A DNA stretch of 64,000 nt from Pseudomonas morbosilactucae (GTDB taxonomy: Bacteria; Pseudomonadota; Gammaproteobacteria; Pseudomonadales; Pseudomonadaceae): assembly GCF_023241715.1 (NCBI RefSeq), contig NZ_JALQCW010000023.1:1-64000 (forward strand), written 5' to 3'. The notes under the pieces are model-generated. The model saw only the letters and a program-made list of their open reading frames with translations, had not been told where the DNA came from and ran no database searches. This document shows positions 7,055 to 16,283 of the stretch, one piece after another. The first letter of the stretch is position 1, and every line of letters starts with the position of its first letter. A program made the position numbers and the translations under genes.

Positions 7055-8542
7055 TCATACTGGGGTTTTGACGGCCACGGTCTGTGGGCTGCGCAGGCTG
7101 CACAGGCCGTAGTAGAGCAAGCCGCCCAGGGCCGAACCGGTGAACCAGCCGTAGCTGTAGAACCAACTGAACAGGTCGCTGCCCAGGGACAGCAGGGTCA
7201 GCACCACCGGCACACCGAAGGCGATAAAGCCGTTCCAGTTCCACGCCGGGTAGACGTCGTCGCGGTACAGCCCGGGCAGGTCCAGTTGCTGTTTCTTGAT
7301 GATGAAATAGTCCACCACCATGATCCCGGCGATCGGCCCCAGAAGGCTCGAATAGCCCAGCAGCCAGTTGGAATAGACCGTCTCCAGGCTCACGTCGGAG
7401 ACCAGCAGGCCGAGCTTTTTCAGCAGTTCGTGGGCCATCAGCGCCAGGCCCACCAGGCCGGTGAGGATCACCGCCTTGGTGCGCCCGATCAGCTTCGGTG
7501 CCAGGTTCTGGAAGTCATTGGTGGGCGAGACGATATTGGCGGCGGTATTGGTCGACAGGGTGGCGATGATGATCAGCGCCATGGCCACGGCCACCCAGCC
7601 CGGGCTCTGGATATGCCCGATCAGGCTCACCGGGTCGGAGACGGTCACCCCCACCAGCTTGGCCGAGGCGGCGGTCAGCACTACGCCCAGGGCCGCGAAC
7701 AGGAACATGGTCAGGGGCAAGCCGTAGATCTGCCCGAGAATCTGCGCCTTCTGGCTTTTCGCGTAGCGGCTGAAGTCGGGAATGTTCAGCGACAAGGTGG
7801 CCCAGAAACCCACCATCGCCGTGAGCCCGGCCATAAAGTAACTGGTGACACTGGCGCCTTCCGGACGCTTGGGCGGCTGGGCCAGCAACTCGGTCAGCGA
7901 GACATTCGGCAAGGCCCACACCAGCAGCCCCGCGCCCACCAGGACCAACAAGGGTGCAGACAGGGTTTCCAGCCATTTGATCGACTCGGCGCCGCGCAGC
8001 ACCACCCACAGGTTGAGGGCCCAGAAGATCATGAAGCCGATCACCTCGCCGGTACCGCCCAGGGCCTTCCAGCCTTCGAAGACCGAGCCGAGGAACAGGT
8101 GGATGGCCAGGCCGCCGAACATCGTCTGGATGCCGAACCAGCCACAGGCCACCAGGGCGCGGATCAGGCACGGCACGTTGGAGCCGATGATGCCGAACGA
8201 CGAACGCAGCAGCACCGGGAACGGAATGCCGTACTTGGTCCCGGGAAAGGCGTTGAGGGTCAGGGGGATCAGGACCACGACGTTGGCCAGGAGGATCGCC
8301 AGCAGCGCCTCCCCCACCGACAGCCCGAAGTAGGCGGTGAGCACCCCGCCCAGGGTGTAGGTGGGCACGCAGATCGACATGCCGACCCACAATGCGGTGA
8401 TGTGCCATTTGTTCCAGGTGCGTTCCGCGACCTTGGTCGGGGCGATGTCGTGGTTGTAACGGGGGCTGTCGAGTACATCACTGCCGGCGTCCAGCTCGTA
8501 CAGGCCGTCGCGCTCGGTCACTTGAGATCTGTTCTGTTGCAT
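7055..8542 (-). CDS. NCS1-family nucleobase:cation symporter
   Basis: A 495-residue inner-membrane protein with about 12 hydrophobic helices. The N-terminal signature RYNHDIAPTKVAERTWNKWH and the helix GWFGIQTMFGG are typical of the NCS1 family (Mhp1, PucI, CodB relatives). Given the neighbours, uracil, thymine, dihydropyrimidine or hydantoin import is likely. The ATG has GTGGAG five bases upstream. It is the first gene of the minus-strand unit and is divergent from dihydropyrimidinase across a long regulatory spacer. Confidence 0.9.
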   Translation of the reverse strand: MQQNRSQVTERDGLYELDAGSDVLDSPRYNHDIAPTKVAERTWNKWHITALWVGMSICVPTYTLGGVLTAYFGLSVGEALLAILLANVVVLIPLTLNAFPGTKYGIPFPVLLRSSFGIIGSNVPCLIRALVACGWFGIQTMFGGLAIHLFLGSVFEGWKALGGTGEVIGFMIFWALNLWVVLRGAESIKWLETLSAPLLVLVGAGLLVWALPNVSLTELLAQPPKRPEGASVTSYFMAGLTAMVGFWATLSLNIPDFSRYAKSQKAQILGQIYGLPLTMFLFAALGVVLTAASAKLVGVTVSDPVSLIGHIQSPGWVAVAMALIIIATLSTNTAANIVSPTNDFQNLAPKLIGRTKAVILTGLVGLALMAHELLKKLGLLVSDVSLETVYSNWLLGYSSLLGPIAGIMVVDYFIIKKQQLDLPGLYRDDVYPAWNWNGFIAFGVPVVLTLLSLGSDLFSWFYSYGWFTGSALGGLLYYGLCSLRSPQTVAVKTPV

Positions 8543-8940
8543 GGCCGCTCCACTGTTCTTTTGATTATTTTGCTCATCAGGCGGCTGGCGGGGGGACCGC
8601 GAGCCGGACGATGGCCGGAGAACTTACGACTTTCAGCCACCGGCCAACCTGTCAGCGGCGGCACTCAATAAACGTGCCGGGTTGCCCATTGACGGTTCTG
8701 CCGAATCACTGAAATCCATGTAAACAACTGATGTTAATCAGTTTTATCCGTGCAACTAAGCAGCCCTCGGTTAGTTGCCTCTCCACTCAGGCCGAATGCA
8801 AGGCAAGTTGTCCGTTCAGTCAGGACTCAATCTGGTGCACAGGTATTTTTTTCAACACTTTCCTATAGGCGGCAAGCACCCCTCAAGCAGCTGATTTCAC
8901 ATAGGAAATCTTGACCATATTTGGATCCTGTCAAGTGCGT

Positions 8941-8968
8941 CAAAATGGTGAACGGCTGCACCATTTTG
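8941..8968. promoter_or_regulatory. Candidate operator, perfect 10-bp dyad
   Basis: CAAAATGGTG and CACCATTTTG are perfect inverted repeats with an 8-nt spacer, so the site spans 28 bp, a usual footprint for a dimeric repressor or activator. It lies about 200 bp upstream of hydA and 400 bp from the transporter gene. No T tract follows, arguing against a terminator. Confidence 0.6.
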
Positions 8969-8983
8969 CGGATTTTGTATTTT

Positions 8984-9015
8984 TATCGTTATTTTTCAAT
9001 AACTTAATAACGATA
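8984..9015. promoter_or_regulatory. Candidate operator, AT-rich 10-bp dyad
   Basis: TATCGTTATT and AATAACGATA are perfect inverted repeats with a 12-nt spacer, 16 bp after the previous dyad, so centre-to-centre spacing is close to four helical turns. Such phased dyads often bind adjacent dimers of one regulator, but the two differ in sequence. Confidence 0.5.
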
Positions 9016-9061
9016 TAAGCTTATGAAAAATAATCTTGATCATTCTTCCAACAGCGACTAG

Positions 9062-9095
9062 TTTTTATTCCTGACACCGCTGACAGGAATAAAAA
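9062..9095. promoter_or_regulatory. 12-bp perfect dyad upstream of hydA
   Basis: TTTTTATTCCTG and CAGGAATAAAAA are perfect inverted repeats around a 10-nt loop, ending about 70 bp before the hydA start. The shape (stem flanked by A and T tracts) would allow a bidirectional terminator or a leader hairpin as well as an operator. If the hydA promoter lies upstream, this would be an attenuator in its leader. Confidence 0.5.
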
Positions 9096-9138
9096 ATCCC
9101 TCAGCATGCTCATTACAAAACACTTAGAACCGGCATAA

Positions 9139-10605
<1,467 letters not shown>

Positions 10606-10610
10606 TCCTT

Positions 10611-10727
10611 GTGTAAGAGCTGGCTTATGTAGGAGCTGGCTTATGTAGGAGCTGGCTTGCCAGCGATAGCGTCCTCAAGGGCAACACAAGGCCCAAGGCC
10701 CTTTTCGCCAGCAAGCCAGCTCCTACC
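10611..10727. repeat. REPIN with a triplicated left arm
   Basis: A REPIN (GTAGGAGCTGGCTTGCCAGC ... GCAAGCCAGCTCCTAC) whose left end is preceded by tandem 16-bp copies of ATGTAGGAGCTGGCTT: 10611-10626 (two mismatches), 10627-10642 and 10643-10658. The array lies between hydA and preT and would be transcribed with them. Tandem growth at a REP end suggests slippage or repeated insertion. Confidence 0.75.
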
Positions 10728-10801
10728 TAAAGCGATGTTGTGTGTAACGCCAAGCAGATGCCCGTCAGAGGCAGCCGATAAAAAACCGTGAGGCCTGAAC
10801 C

Positions 10802-12169
10802 GTGATCAAGACCCTGAACCATTTGCCCCATCCCTCTCAGGACGGGGCCACCCTCGCTGGCCATTTCACCGACCTGGCCCCCGCGCTCAACGCCCGCCAG
10901 GCGCACTTGGAAGCCTCGCGCTGCCTGTATTGCTACGACGCACCGTGCGTCAATGCGTGCCCCAGCGACATCGACATTCCGTCGTTTATCCGCAATATCC
11001 ACACCGACAACGTGCAGGGCGCGGCGCAGAAAATTCTCTCGGCCAACATCCTCGGCGGCAGTTGCGCCCGGGTCTGCCCGACCGAGATTCTGTGCCAGCA
11101 AGCCTGCGTCAGAAACAACGCCGAGGAATGCGCCCCGGTGCTGATCGGCCTGCTGCAACGCTACGCCGTGGACAACGCGCACTTCAGCCAGCACCCGTTC
11201 CAGCGTGCGGCGGCCACCGGCAAGCGGATCGCCGTGGTCGGGGCCGGCCCGGCCGGGCTGTCCTGCGCCCATCGTTGTGCGTTGCACGGCCACGACGTGG
11301 TGATTTTCGAAGCCCGGGAAAAAGCCGGCGGCCTGAATGAATACGGGATCGCCAAATACAAGCTGGTGGATGACTTCGCCCAGAAGGAGCTGGAGTTTTT
11401 GCTGCAGATCGGCGGCATCGAAATCCGCCATGGCCAGAAGCTCGGCGACAACCTGACCCTGACCGACCTGCACCAGCAATTCGACGCGGTGTTCCTCGGC
11501 CTCGGCCTGGCCGCCAGCAAGCAGTTGGGCCTGGCCCACGAGGACGCCCCCGGCCTCCTGGCCGCCACCGACTACATCCGTGAACTGCGCCAGGCCGACG
11601 ACCTCAGCCAACTGCCCCTGGCAGACCGTTGCATCGTCCTGGGCGCCGGCAACACCGCCATCGACATGGCCGTGCAAATGGCCCGCCTCGGCGCCCGCGA
11701 CGTGAACCTGGTGTATCGCCGTGGCCTCGAAGAAATGGGCGCCACCGAACATGAGCAAGACATTGCCAAGGCCAATCAGGTGCGACTACTGACCTGGGCC
11801 GCCCCCGAGGAGGTGTTGCTCAACGACCAGGGCCAGGTGCGCGGCATGCGCTTTGCCCGTACCCGCCTCACCGAGGGCCGCCTGCAGACCACCGGGGAAA
11901 CCTTCGAACTGGCAGCCGACGCCATCTTCAAGGCCATCGGCCAAGGCTTCGACGGTGCGGCCCTGAGCGACCCCTTGGCGCGGGAGTTGAAACGCGCCGG
12001 CGAGCGCATCCAGGTCGACGAACAACTGCGCACCAGCCTGCCCGGGGTGTACGCCGGCGGCGACTGCGTCAGCCTCGGCCAGGACCTGACCGTACAGGCG
12101 GTGCAACACGGCAAGCTGGCCGCAGAAGCCATGCATGCCCAACTCATGCTCAATGTGGAGGCTGCGTAA
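10802..12169 (+). CDS. preT: NAD(P)-dependent dihydropyrimidine dehydrogenase subunit PreT
   Basis: Flavin/iron-sulfur electron-transfer subunit that, with PreA, reduces uracil and thymine to the 5,6-dihydro forms using NAD(P)H; 455 residues. The GTG start follows GAGG. The N-terminal GltD-like domain has two cysteine clusters (CLYCYDAPCVNACP and CARVCPTEILCQQAC), followed by an FAD fingerprint VVGAGPAGLSCA (about residue 143), a second nucleotide fold VLGAGNTAIDMA, and the C-terminal YAGGDC FAD motif. It is followed directly by preA, whose ATG begins at the base after the preT stop. Confidence 0.92.
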   Translation: MIKTLNHLPHPSQDGATLAGHFTDLAPALNARQAHLEASRCLYCYDAPCVNACPSDIDIPSFIRNIHTDNVQGAAQKILSANILGGSCARVCPTEILCQQACVRNNAEECAPVLIGLLQRYAVDNAHFSQHPFQRAAATGKRIAVVGAGPAGLSCAHRCALHGHDVVIFEAREKAGGLNEYGIAKYKLVDDFAQKELEFLLQIGGIEIRHGQKLGDNLTLTDLHQQFDAVFLGLGLAASKQLGLAHEDAPGLLAATDYIRELRQADDLSQLPLADRCIVLGAGNTAIDMAVQMARLGARDVNLVYRRGLEEMGATEHEQDIAKANQVRLLTWAAPEEVLLNDQGQVRGMRFARTRLTEGRLQTTGETFELAADAIFKAIGQGFDGAALSDPLARELKRAGERIQVDEQLRTSLPGVYAGGDCVSLGQDLTVQAVQHGKLAAEAMHAQLMLNVEAA

Positions 12170-13456
12170 ATGGCCGATCTCTCGATTGTCTTCGCCGGTA
12201 TCAAAGCCCCCAACCCATTCTGGCTGGCCTCCGCGCCGCCCACCGACAAGGCCTACAACGTGGTCCGCGCGTTCGAGGCCGGCTGGGGTGGCGTGGTCTG
12301 GAAAACCCTGGGTGAGGACCCGGCGGCCGTCAACGTTTCGTCCCGTTACTCCGCGCACTTCGGGCCCAACCGCGAGGTCATGGGCATCAACAACATCGAG
12401 CTGATCACCGACCGTTCCCTGGAGATCAACCTGCGGGAAATCACCCAGGTGAAAAAGGACTGGCCGGATCGCGCCTTGATCGTTTCGTTGATGGTGCCGT
12501 GCGTCGAAGAATCCTGGAAAACCATCCTGCCCCTGGTGGAAGCCACCGGCTGCGACGGCATCGAACTGAACTTCGGCTGCCCCCATGGCATGCCGGAACG
12601 GGGCATGGGCGCGGCGGTGGGCCAGGTGCCGGAATACGTGGAGCAGGTGACTCGCTGGTGCAAGACTTATTGCTCGCTGCCGGTGATCGTCAAGCTCACG
12701 CCGAACATCACCGACATCCGCACCGCCGCCCGCGCCGCCTATCGCGGCGGGGCGGACGCGGTGTCGCTGATCAACACCATCAACTCCATCACCAGCGTCG
12801 ACCTGGAGCGCATGGTGGCCCACCCGATGGTCGGCAGCCAGAGCACCCACGGCGGTTATTGCGGCTCGGCGGTCAAGCCGATTGCCCTGAACATGGTCGC
12901 GGAAATTGCCCGCGATCCGCAGACCCACGGCCTGCCGATCTGCGGCATCGGCGGCATCGGTAGCTGGCGGGACGCAGCGGAATTCGTGGCCCTGGGCTGC
13001 GGCGCGGTGCAGGTGTGCACGGCGGCGATGCTCCATGGTTTTCGCATCGTCGAAGAGATGAAGGACGGCTTGTCGCGGTGGATGGACAGCCAGGGCTACC
13101 ACAGCCTGCAAGACTTCTCCGGGCGCGCGGTGGGCAACACCACCGACTGGAAGTACCTGGACATCAACTACCAGGTCATCGCCAAGATCGACCAGGACGC
13201 CTGCATCGGCTGCGGCCGCTGCCACATCGCCTGCGAAGACACCTCGCACCAGGCGATTGCCAGCCTCAAGCAGGCGGACGGCACCCATCACTATGAAGTG
13301 ATCGACGATGAGTGCGTGGGCTGCAACCTGTGCCAGATCACCTGCCCCGTGCAGGACTGCATCGAGATGGTGCCCCAGGACACGGGCAAGCCCTTTCTCG
13401 ACTGGCTGCACGACCCGCGCAATCCTTACAGGGAAGCAGCTGCAAGCGGTAAGTAG
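12170..13456 (+). CDS. preA: NAD-dependent dihydropyrimidine dehydrogenase subunit PreA
   Basis: Catalytic subunit, 428 residues. The first 310 or so form a dihydroorotate-dehydrogenase-type FMN barrel: ASAPPTDKAYNV at the start, LNFGCPHGMPERGMGAA carrying the catalytic cysteine, VKLTPNITDI and GIGGIGSWRDAAEF. The C-terminal 100 residues hold two 4Fe-4S clusters of ferredoxin type, CIGCGRCHIAC and CVGCNLCQITC. This is the same module order as mammalian DPD split into two chains. It is the last gene of hydA-preT-preA, followed by a hairpin repeat and the convergent regulator gene. Confidence 0.95.
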   Translation: MADLSIVFAGIKAPNPFWLASAPPTDKAYNVVRAFEAGWGGVVWKTLGEDPAAVNVSSRYSAHFGPNREVMGINNIELITDRSLEINLREITQVKKDWPDRALIVSLMVPCVEESWKTILPLVEATGCDGIELNFGCPHGMPERGMGAAVGQVPEYVEQVTRWCKTYCSLPVIVKLTPNITDIRTAARAAYRGGADAVSLINTINSITSVDLERMVAHPMVGSQSTHGGYCGSAVKPIALNMVAEIARDPQTHGLPICGIGGIGSWRDAAEFVALGCGAVQVCTAAMLHGFRIVEEMKDGLSRWMDSQGYHSLQDFSGRAVGNTTDWKYLDINYQVIAKIDQDACIGCGRCHIACEDTSHQAIASLKQADGTHHYEVIDDECVGCNLCQITCPVQDCIEMVPQDTGKPFLDWLHDPRNPYREAAASGK

Positions 13457-13469
13457 TAAGAGCAGCTAC

Positions 13470-13526
13470 AAGCGGCAAGCGGCAAGCCTGGAGCCCACTT
13501 GCCGCTTGTCGCTTGCCGCTGCTTCT
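13470..13526. repeat. AAGCGGCAAG hairpin between preA and the regulator gene
   Basis: AAGCGGCAAG occurs in overlapping tandem (13470-13486) and pairs with CTTGCCGCTT at 13498-13507 across an 11-nt loop; GCTTGCCGCT recurs at 13511-13520. The element lies between convergent stops at 13456 and 13525 and could end transcription from both sides. It belongs to the same heptamer-type family as 754-808. Confidence 0.6.
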
Positions 13527-14145
13527 ATGGCTCCAACCCTATACCCCGAAGGATGACGCTGGTGACGGTCTGCACGGCCCGTTCGAACTGCATGTCCGAC
13601 AGCGCTTGGTGGTCGTTGAGTATCATCACCTGATGATCGAAGTCGGCGTAGTGCTGGGTCGAGGCCCAGATCATGTACAGCAGGCTCGACGGCTCCACCG
13701 GCAGGATGCGCTTGTCCTCCACCCACTGCCGGATCTTCGCCTCTTTCATCTTGGCCCAGTCATACAGGCTGGCATCCAGCGCTTCGCCCAGGGTTGGCGC
13801 GCCGTGGATGATTTCGTTGGCCCAGACTTTCGAACCGTAAGGCCGACTGCGGGAGTGGTTCATCTTGGCGCGGATGTAGCTGCTGAGCACCACCCGTGGG
13901 TCATCGAACATCTCGAAGCACAACGCGTCCTGTTTCCACACTTCCAGCAGATCGAACAGCACCGCGCTGTACAGCTCGCTCTTGGTGCTGAAGTAGTAAT
14001 GCAGGTTGGAACGCGGCAGTTGGACCTGTTCGGCGATATCGGCCATGGCCGTGCCGGCATAGCCTTTTTCGGCGAAGACTTTCTCGGCGCCGAGGAGGAT
14101 TTTTTCAACGTTACTGCGACGAATCTCGATCTTGTGATTGCCCAT
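13525..14145 (-). CDS. TetR-family regulator, RutR-like
   Basis: A 206-residue repressor-type protein. The N-terminal helix-turn-helix (ILLGAEKVFAEKGYAG then MADIAEQVQLPRSNLHYYF) is followed by a ligand domain containing LLYMIWASTQHYADF, which closely resembles the uracil-sensing region of E. coli RutR. The ATG has GGGAG five bases upstream. It converges on preA and probably controls the pyrimidine locus, sensing uracil or thymine. One good RutR half-site lies in the divergent spacer at 8911. Whether it represses or activates cannot be told. Confidence 0.88.
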   Translation of the reverse strand: MGNHKIEIRRSNVEKILLGAEKVFAEKGYAGTAMADIAEQVQLPRSNLHYYFSTKSELYSAVLFDLLEVWKQDALCFEMFDDPRVVLSSYIRAKMNHSRSRPYGSKVWANEIIHGAPTLGEALDASLYDWAKMKEAKIRQWVEDKRILPVEPSSLLYMIWASTQHYADFDHQVMILNDHQALSDMQFERAVQTVTSVILRGIGLEP

Positions 14146-14319
14146 ATGGGCTCCCTGGCAACAGCGTTAGGCAAGACTAGCATCCAGCCTCGTACAACTA
14201 CGAAACTTCCTGAGCATGCCTTCCCCAGTGGAAACACCGGGGGTAGCATTCACGCCCGCACACCCTCGGGCCGCCTCAAGCGCAGCGCCCGTCCTGCCCT
14301 GACCCGATGGAACCTGCCC

Positions 14320-14760
14320 ATGCCCATTCGCCCCCGCCGCCCCAGTGACGATGTGCCGCTGGCCACGCTGTGGTTGCGCTCGGTACGCGCCACGCATGAC
14401 TTTTTAGACGAAGCGGACATCCAGTTGCTTTACCCCCTGGTGCGCGATGCCTACCTGCCGGGCCTGGAAGTGTGGGTGCTGGACAACCCCGATGGCCGCC
14501 CCGGCGGCTTTATCGCCCGGGCCGCCGACAAGGTTGAAATGCTCTTTGTCGAACCGGCCCAACTCGGCCAGGGCATCGGCCGCCAGTTACTGGACCATGT
14601 CAAAACCCTGCACGAGCACCTGAGCGTCGACGTTAACCAACAGAACCCCAGAGCCCATGGTTTCTACCGTCACTACGGCTTCGTCGAGTACGCACGCTCG
14701 GAAACCGACGGCGAAGGCCGGCCATTTCCAGTCATCCACATGCGCCTGGCAACCTCCTGA
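14320..14760 (+). CDS. GNAT-family N-acetyltransferase
   Basis: A 146-residue protein (MPIRPRRPSDD...). The acetyl-CoA site is read as MLFVEPAQLGQGIGRQLLDH, followed by VDVNQQNPRAHGFYRHYGF, the usual GNAT beta5 bulge. It resembles small YiaC/YjaB-type acetyltransferases; the substrate is unknown. The ATG at 14320 is chosen because the fold begins there; the upstream open frame is the antisense of the TetR gene. The ribosome site is weak. It stands alone between the regulator and the sugar cassette. Confidence 0.82.
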   Translation: MPIRPRRPSDDVPLATLWLRSVRATHDFLDEADIQLLYPLVRDAYLPGLEVWVLDNPDGRPGGFIARAADKVEMLFVEPAQLGQGIGRQLLDHVKTLHEHLSVDVNQQNPRAHGFYRHYGFVEYARSETDGEGRPFPVIHMRLATS

Positions 14761-14893
14761 AGCCCGGGCCTGGGGCGTGGCTCGCCCCCTTCGGCAGCGA
14801 CACAAAAATGCCCCAGCATTCGCACAAATAACGACAAGTCGCCCACAGCCGGAGTTCTTAGAATCAGCGCTCCTCTTGCTGCGGACAACAATA

Positions 14894-16264
14894 ATGACTA
14901 CGCCAACCGCCAGGATCACCGAGAGCTATGTGGTCCTGGGTGCCAAAGAGAAGATCGGCTACGGCCTGGGTGATCTGGCCTGTAACCTGTCCTTCGGTTT
15001 CGTCTCGCTGTTCCTGTTGTATTTCTACACCGACATCTATGGACTGTCCGCCGCCGAGGCCAGCCTGATCTTCGTCATAGCCCGGGTAATCGATGCCCTG
15101 TTCAATATCCTTGTCGGCTATGCCGTCGATCGCACCCACAGTCGCCACGGCAAACTGCGCCCCTACCTGCTGTATGGCGCCCTGCCCCTGGCCGGCTTGA
15201 GCATCCTGTGTTTCAGCGCCTGGAACATCGAGCTCAAATTCACCTACGCGCTGATCAGCTACACCCTCTATTGCCTGGCCTACACCACCGTCAACACGCC
15301 CTACTCGGCGCTCACCAACCGCATGACCCAGCACGAAGGTTCCCGGGCCTCACTGTCGGTGTACCGCTTTGTGCTGGCGGTGATCGGCTACCTGATCGTG
15401 GCCACCAGCGCCGAGCGTCTGGTGGCGTTGTTTACCGAACCCAGGGACGGCTACGTCTTCGCGGTCAGCCTGTTCGCCCTCCTGGCGACCTTCTGCCTGA
15501 TCGCCTGTTTCGGCATGACCCGGGAACGGGTGGATACACGCCAGGACAGGCCCTCACCCTCGCTGCGCGACATGCTGCGGGCGGTGTTCGATAACCTGCC
15601 GCTGATCCACCTGTCGCTGTTCACCCTGTTCTTCTACATCGCCTACACCCTGTGGATGGCCATCGCCGTGTACTTCATCAAGTACGTGATCGGCGACGAG
15701 GGTTTCAGCCCGCTGTTCTTCGCCCTGCAGACCGCTGCCTACATCCTCGGCACCCTGCTTTCGCAGACGCTCATTGCAGGGCTGGGCAAGAAGAAAATGA
15801 CCCTCGGCGTGTTGTTGCTGGGCATCGGCGGGCTGTTGATCCAGTACTTCTTCGCCAATCACAACCTGCCCCTGACCATGATCTGCATCGGCCTGTACAG
15901 CATCACCCTGGGTGCCGGGTTCGTCGCCATGTGGTCGATGATTGCCGACACCGTGGAATACGCCGAATGGAAAAACGGCCACCGGGCCGAGGGCGCGATC
16001 TATGGTTTTTTCAATTTCGTGACCAAGATCGCCATGGCACTGGGCGGCGGCCTGGCTGGCCTGCTGCTGCAACTGTCGGGCTACTCGGCGGCCCAGGTGG
16101 ATGCCCAGGCCATCAACGCCATCACCCTGATGATGACCCTGGTGCCCGCCCTGATGTTCGCCCTGGGTTTTGTCTTCGTGCTGTTCTACCCCCTGGACGA
16201 ACAGAGCTACCGCAACCTGCTGCAGCGTATTGAACAACGCAAGCAAACGGCCCTAGCCCCCTGA
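14894..16264 (+). CDS. Glycoside-pentoside-hexuronide (GPH) family sugar symporter
   Basis: A 456-residue cation:sugar symporter of the MFS GPH family (MelB, XylP, YicJ relatives) with 12 hydrophobic helices. Characteristic are EKIGYGLGDLACN at the start, DIYGLSAAEASLI, and GYAVDRTHSRHGKLRPYLLYG in loop 2-3. MWSMIADTVEYAEWKNGHRAEG in the cytoplasmic half is a strong GPH mark (shown here as a paraphrased span near residues 345-366). It lies 19 bp before the glucosidase gene, so the pair probably imports and cleaves a beta-glucoside or related disaccharide. Confidence 0.9.
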   Translation: MTTPTARITESYVVLGAKEKIGYGLGDLACNLSFGFVSLFLLYFYTDIYGLSAAEASLIFVIARVIDALFNILVGYAVDRTHSRHGKLRPYLLYGALPLAGLSILCFSAWNIELKFTYALISYTLYCLAYTTVNTPYSALTNRMTQHEGSRASLSVYRFVLAVIGYLIVATSAERLVALFTEPRDGYVFAVSLFALLATFCLIACFGMTRERVDTRQDRPSPSLRDMLRAVFDNLPLIHLSLFTLFFYIAYTLWMAIAVYFIKYVIGDEGFSPLFFALQTAAYILGTLLSQTLIAGLGKKKMTLGVLLLGIGGLLIQYFFANHNLPLTMICIGLYSITLGAGFVAMWSMIADTVEYAEWKNGHRAEGAIYGFFNFVTKIAMALGGGLAGLLLQLSGYSAAQVDAQAINAITLMMTLVPALMFALGFVFVLFYPLDEQSYRNLLQRIEQRKQTALAP

Positions 16265-16283
16265 CCCTATGGAGTTCCCCACC

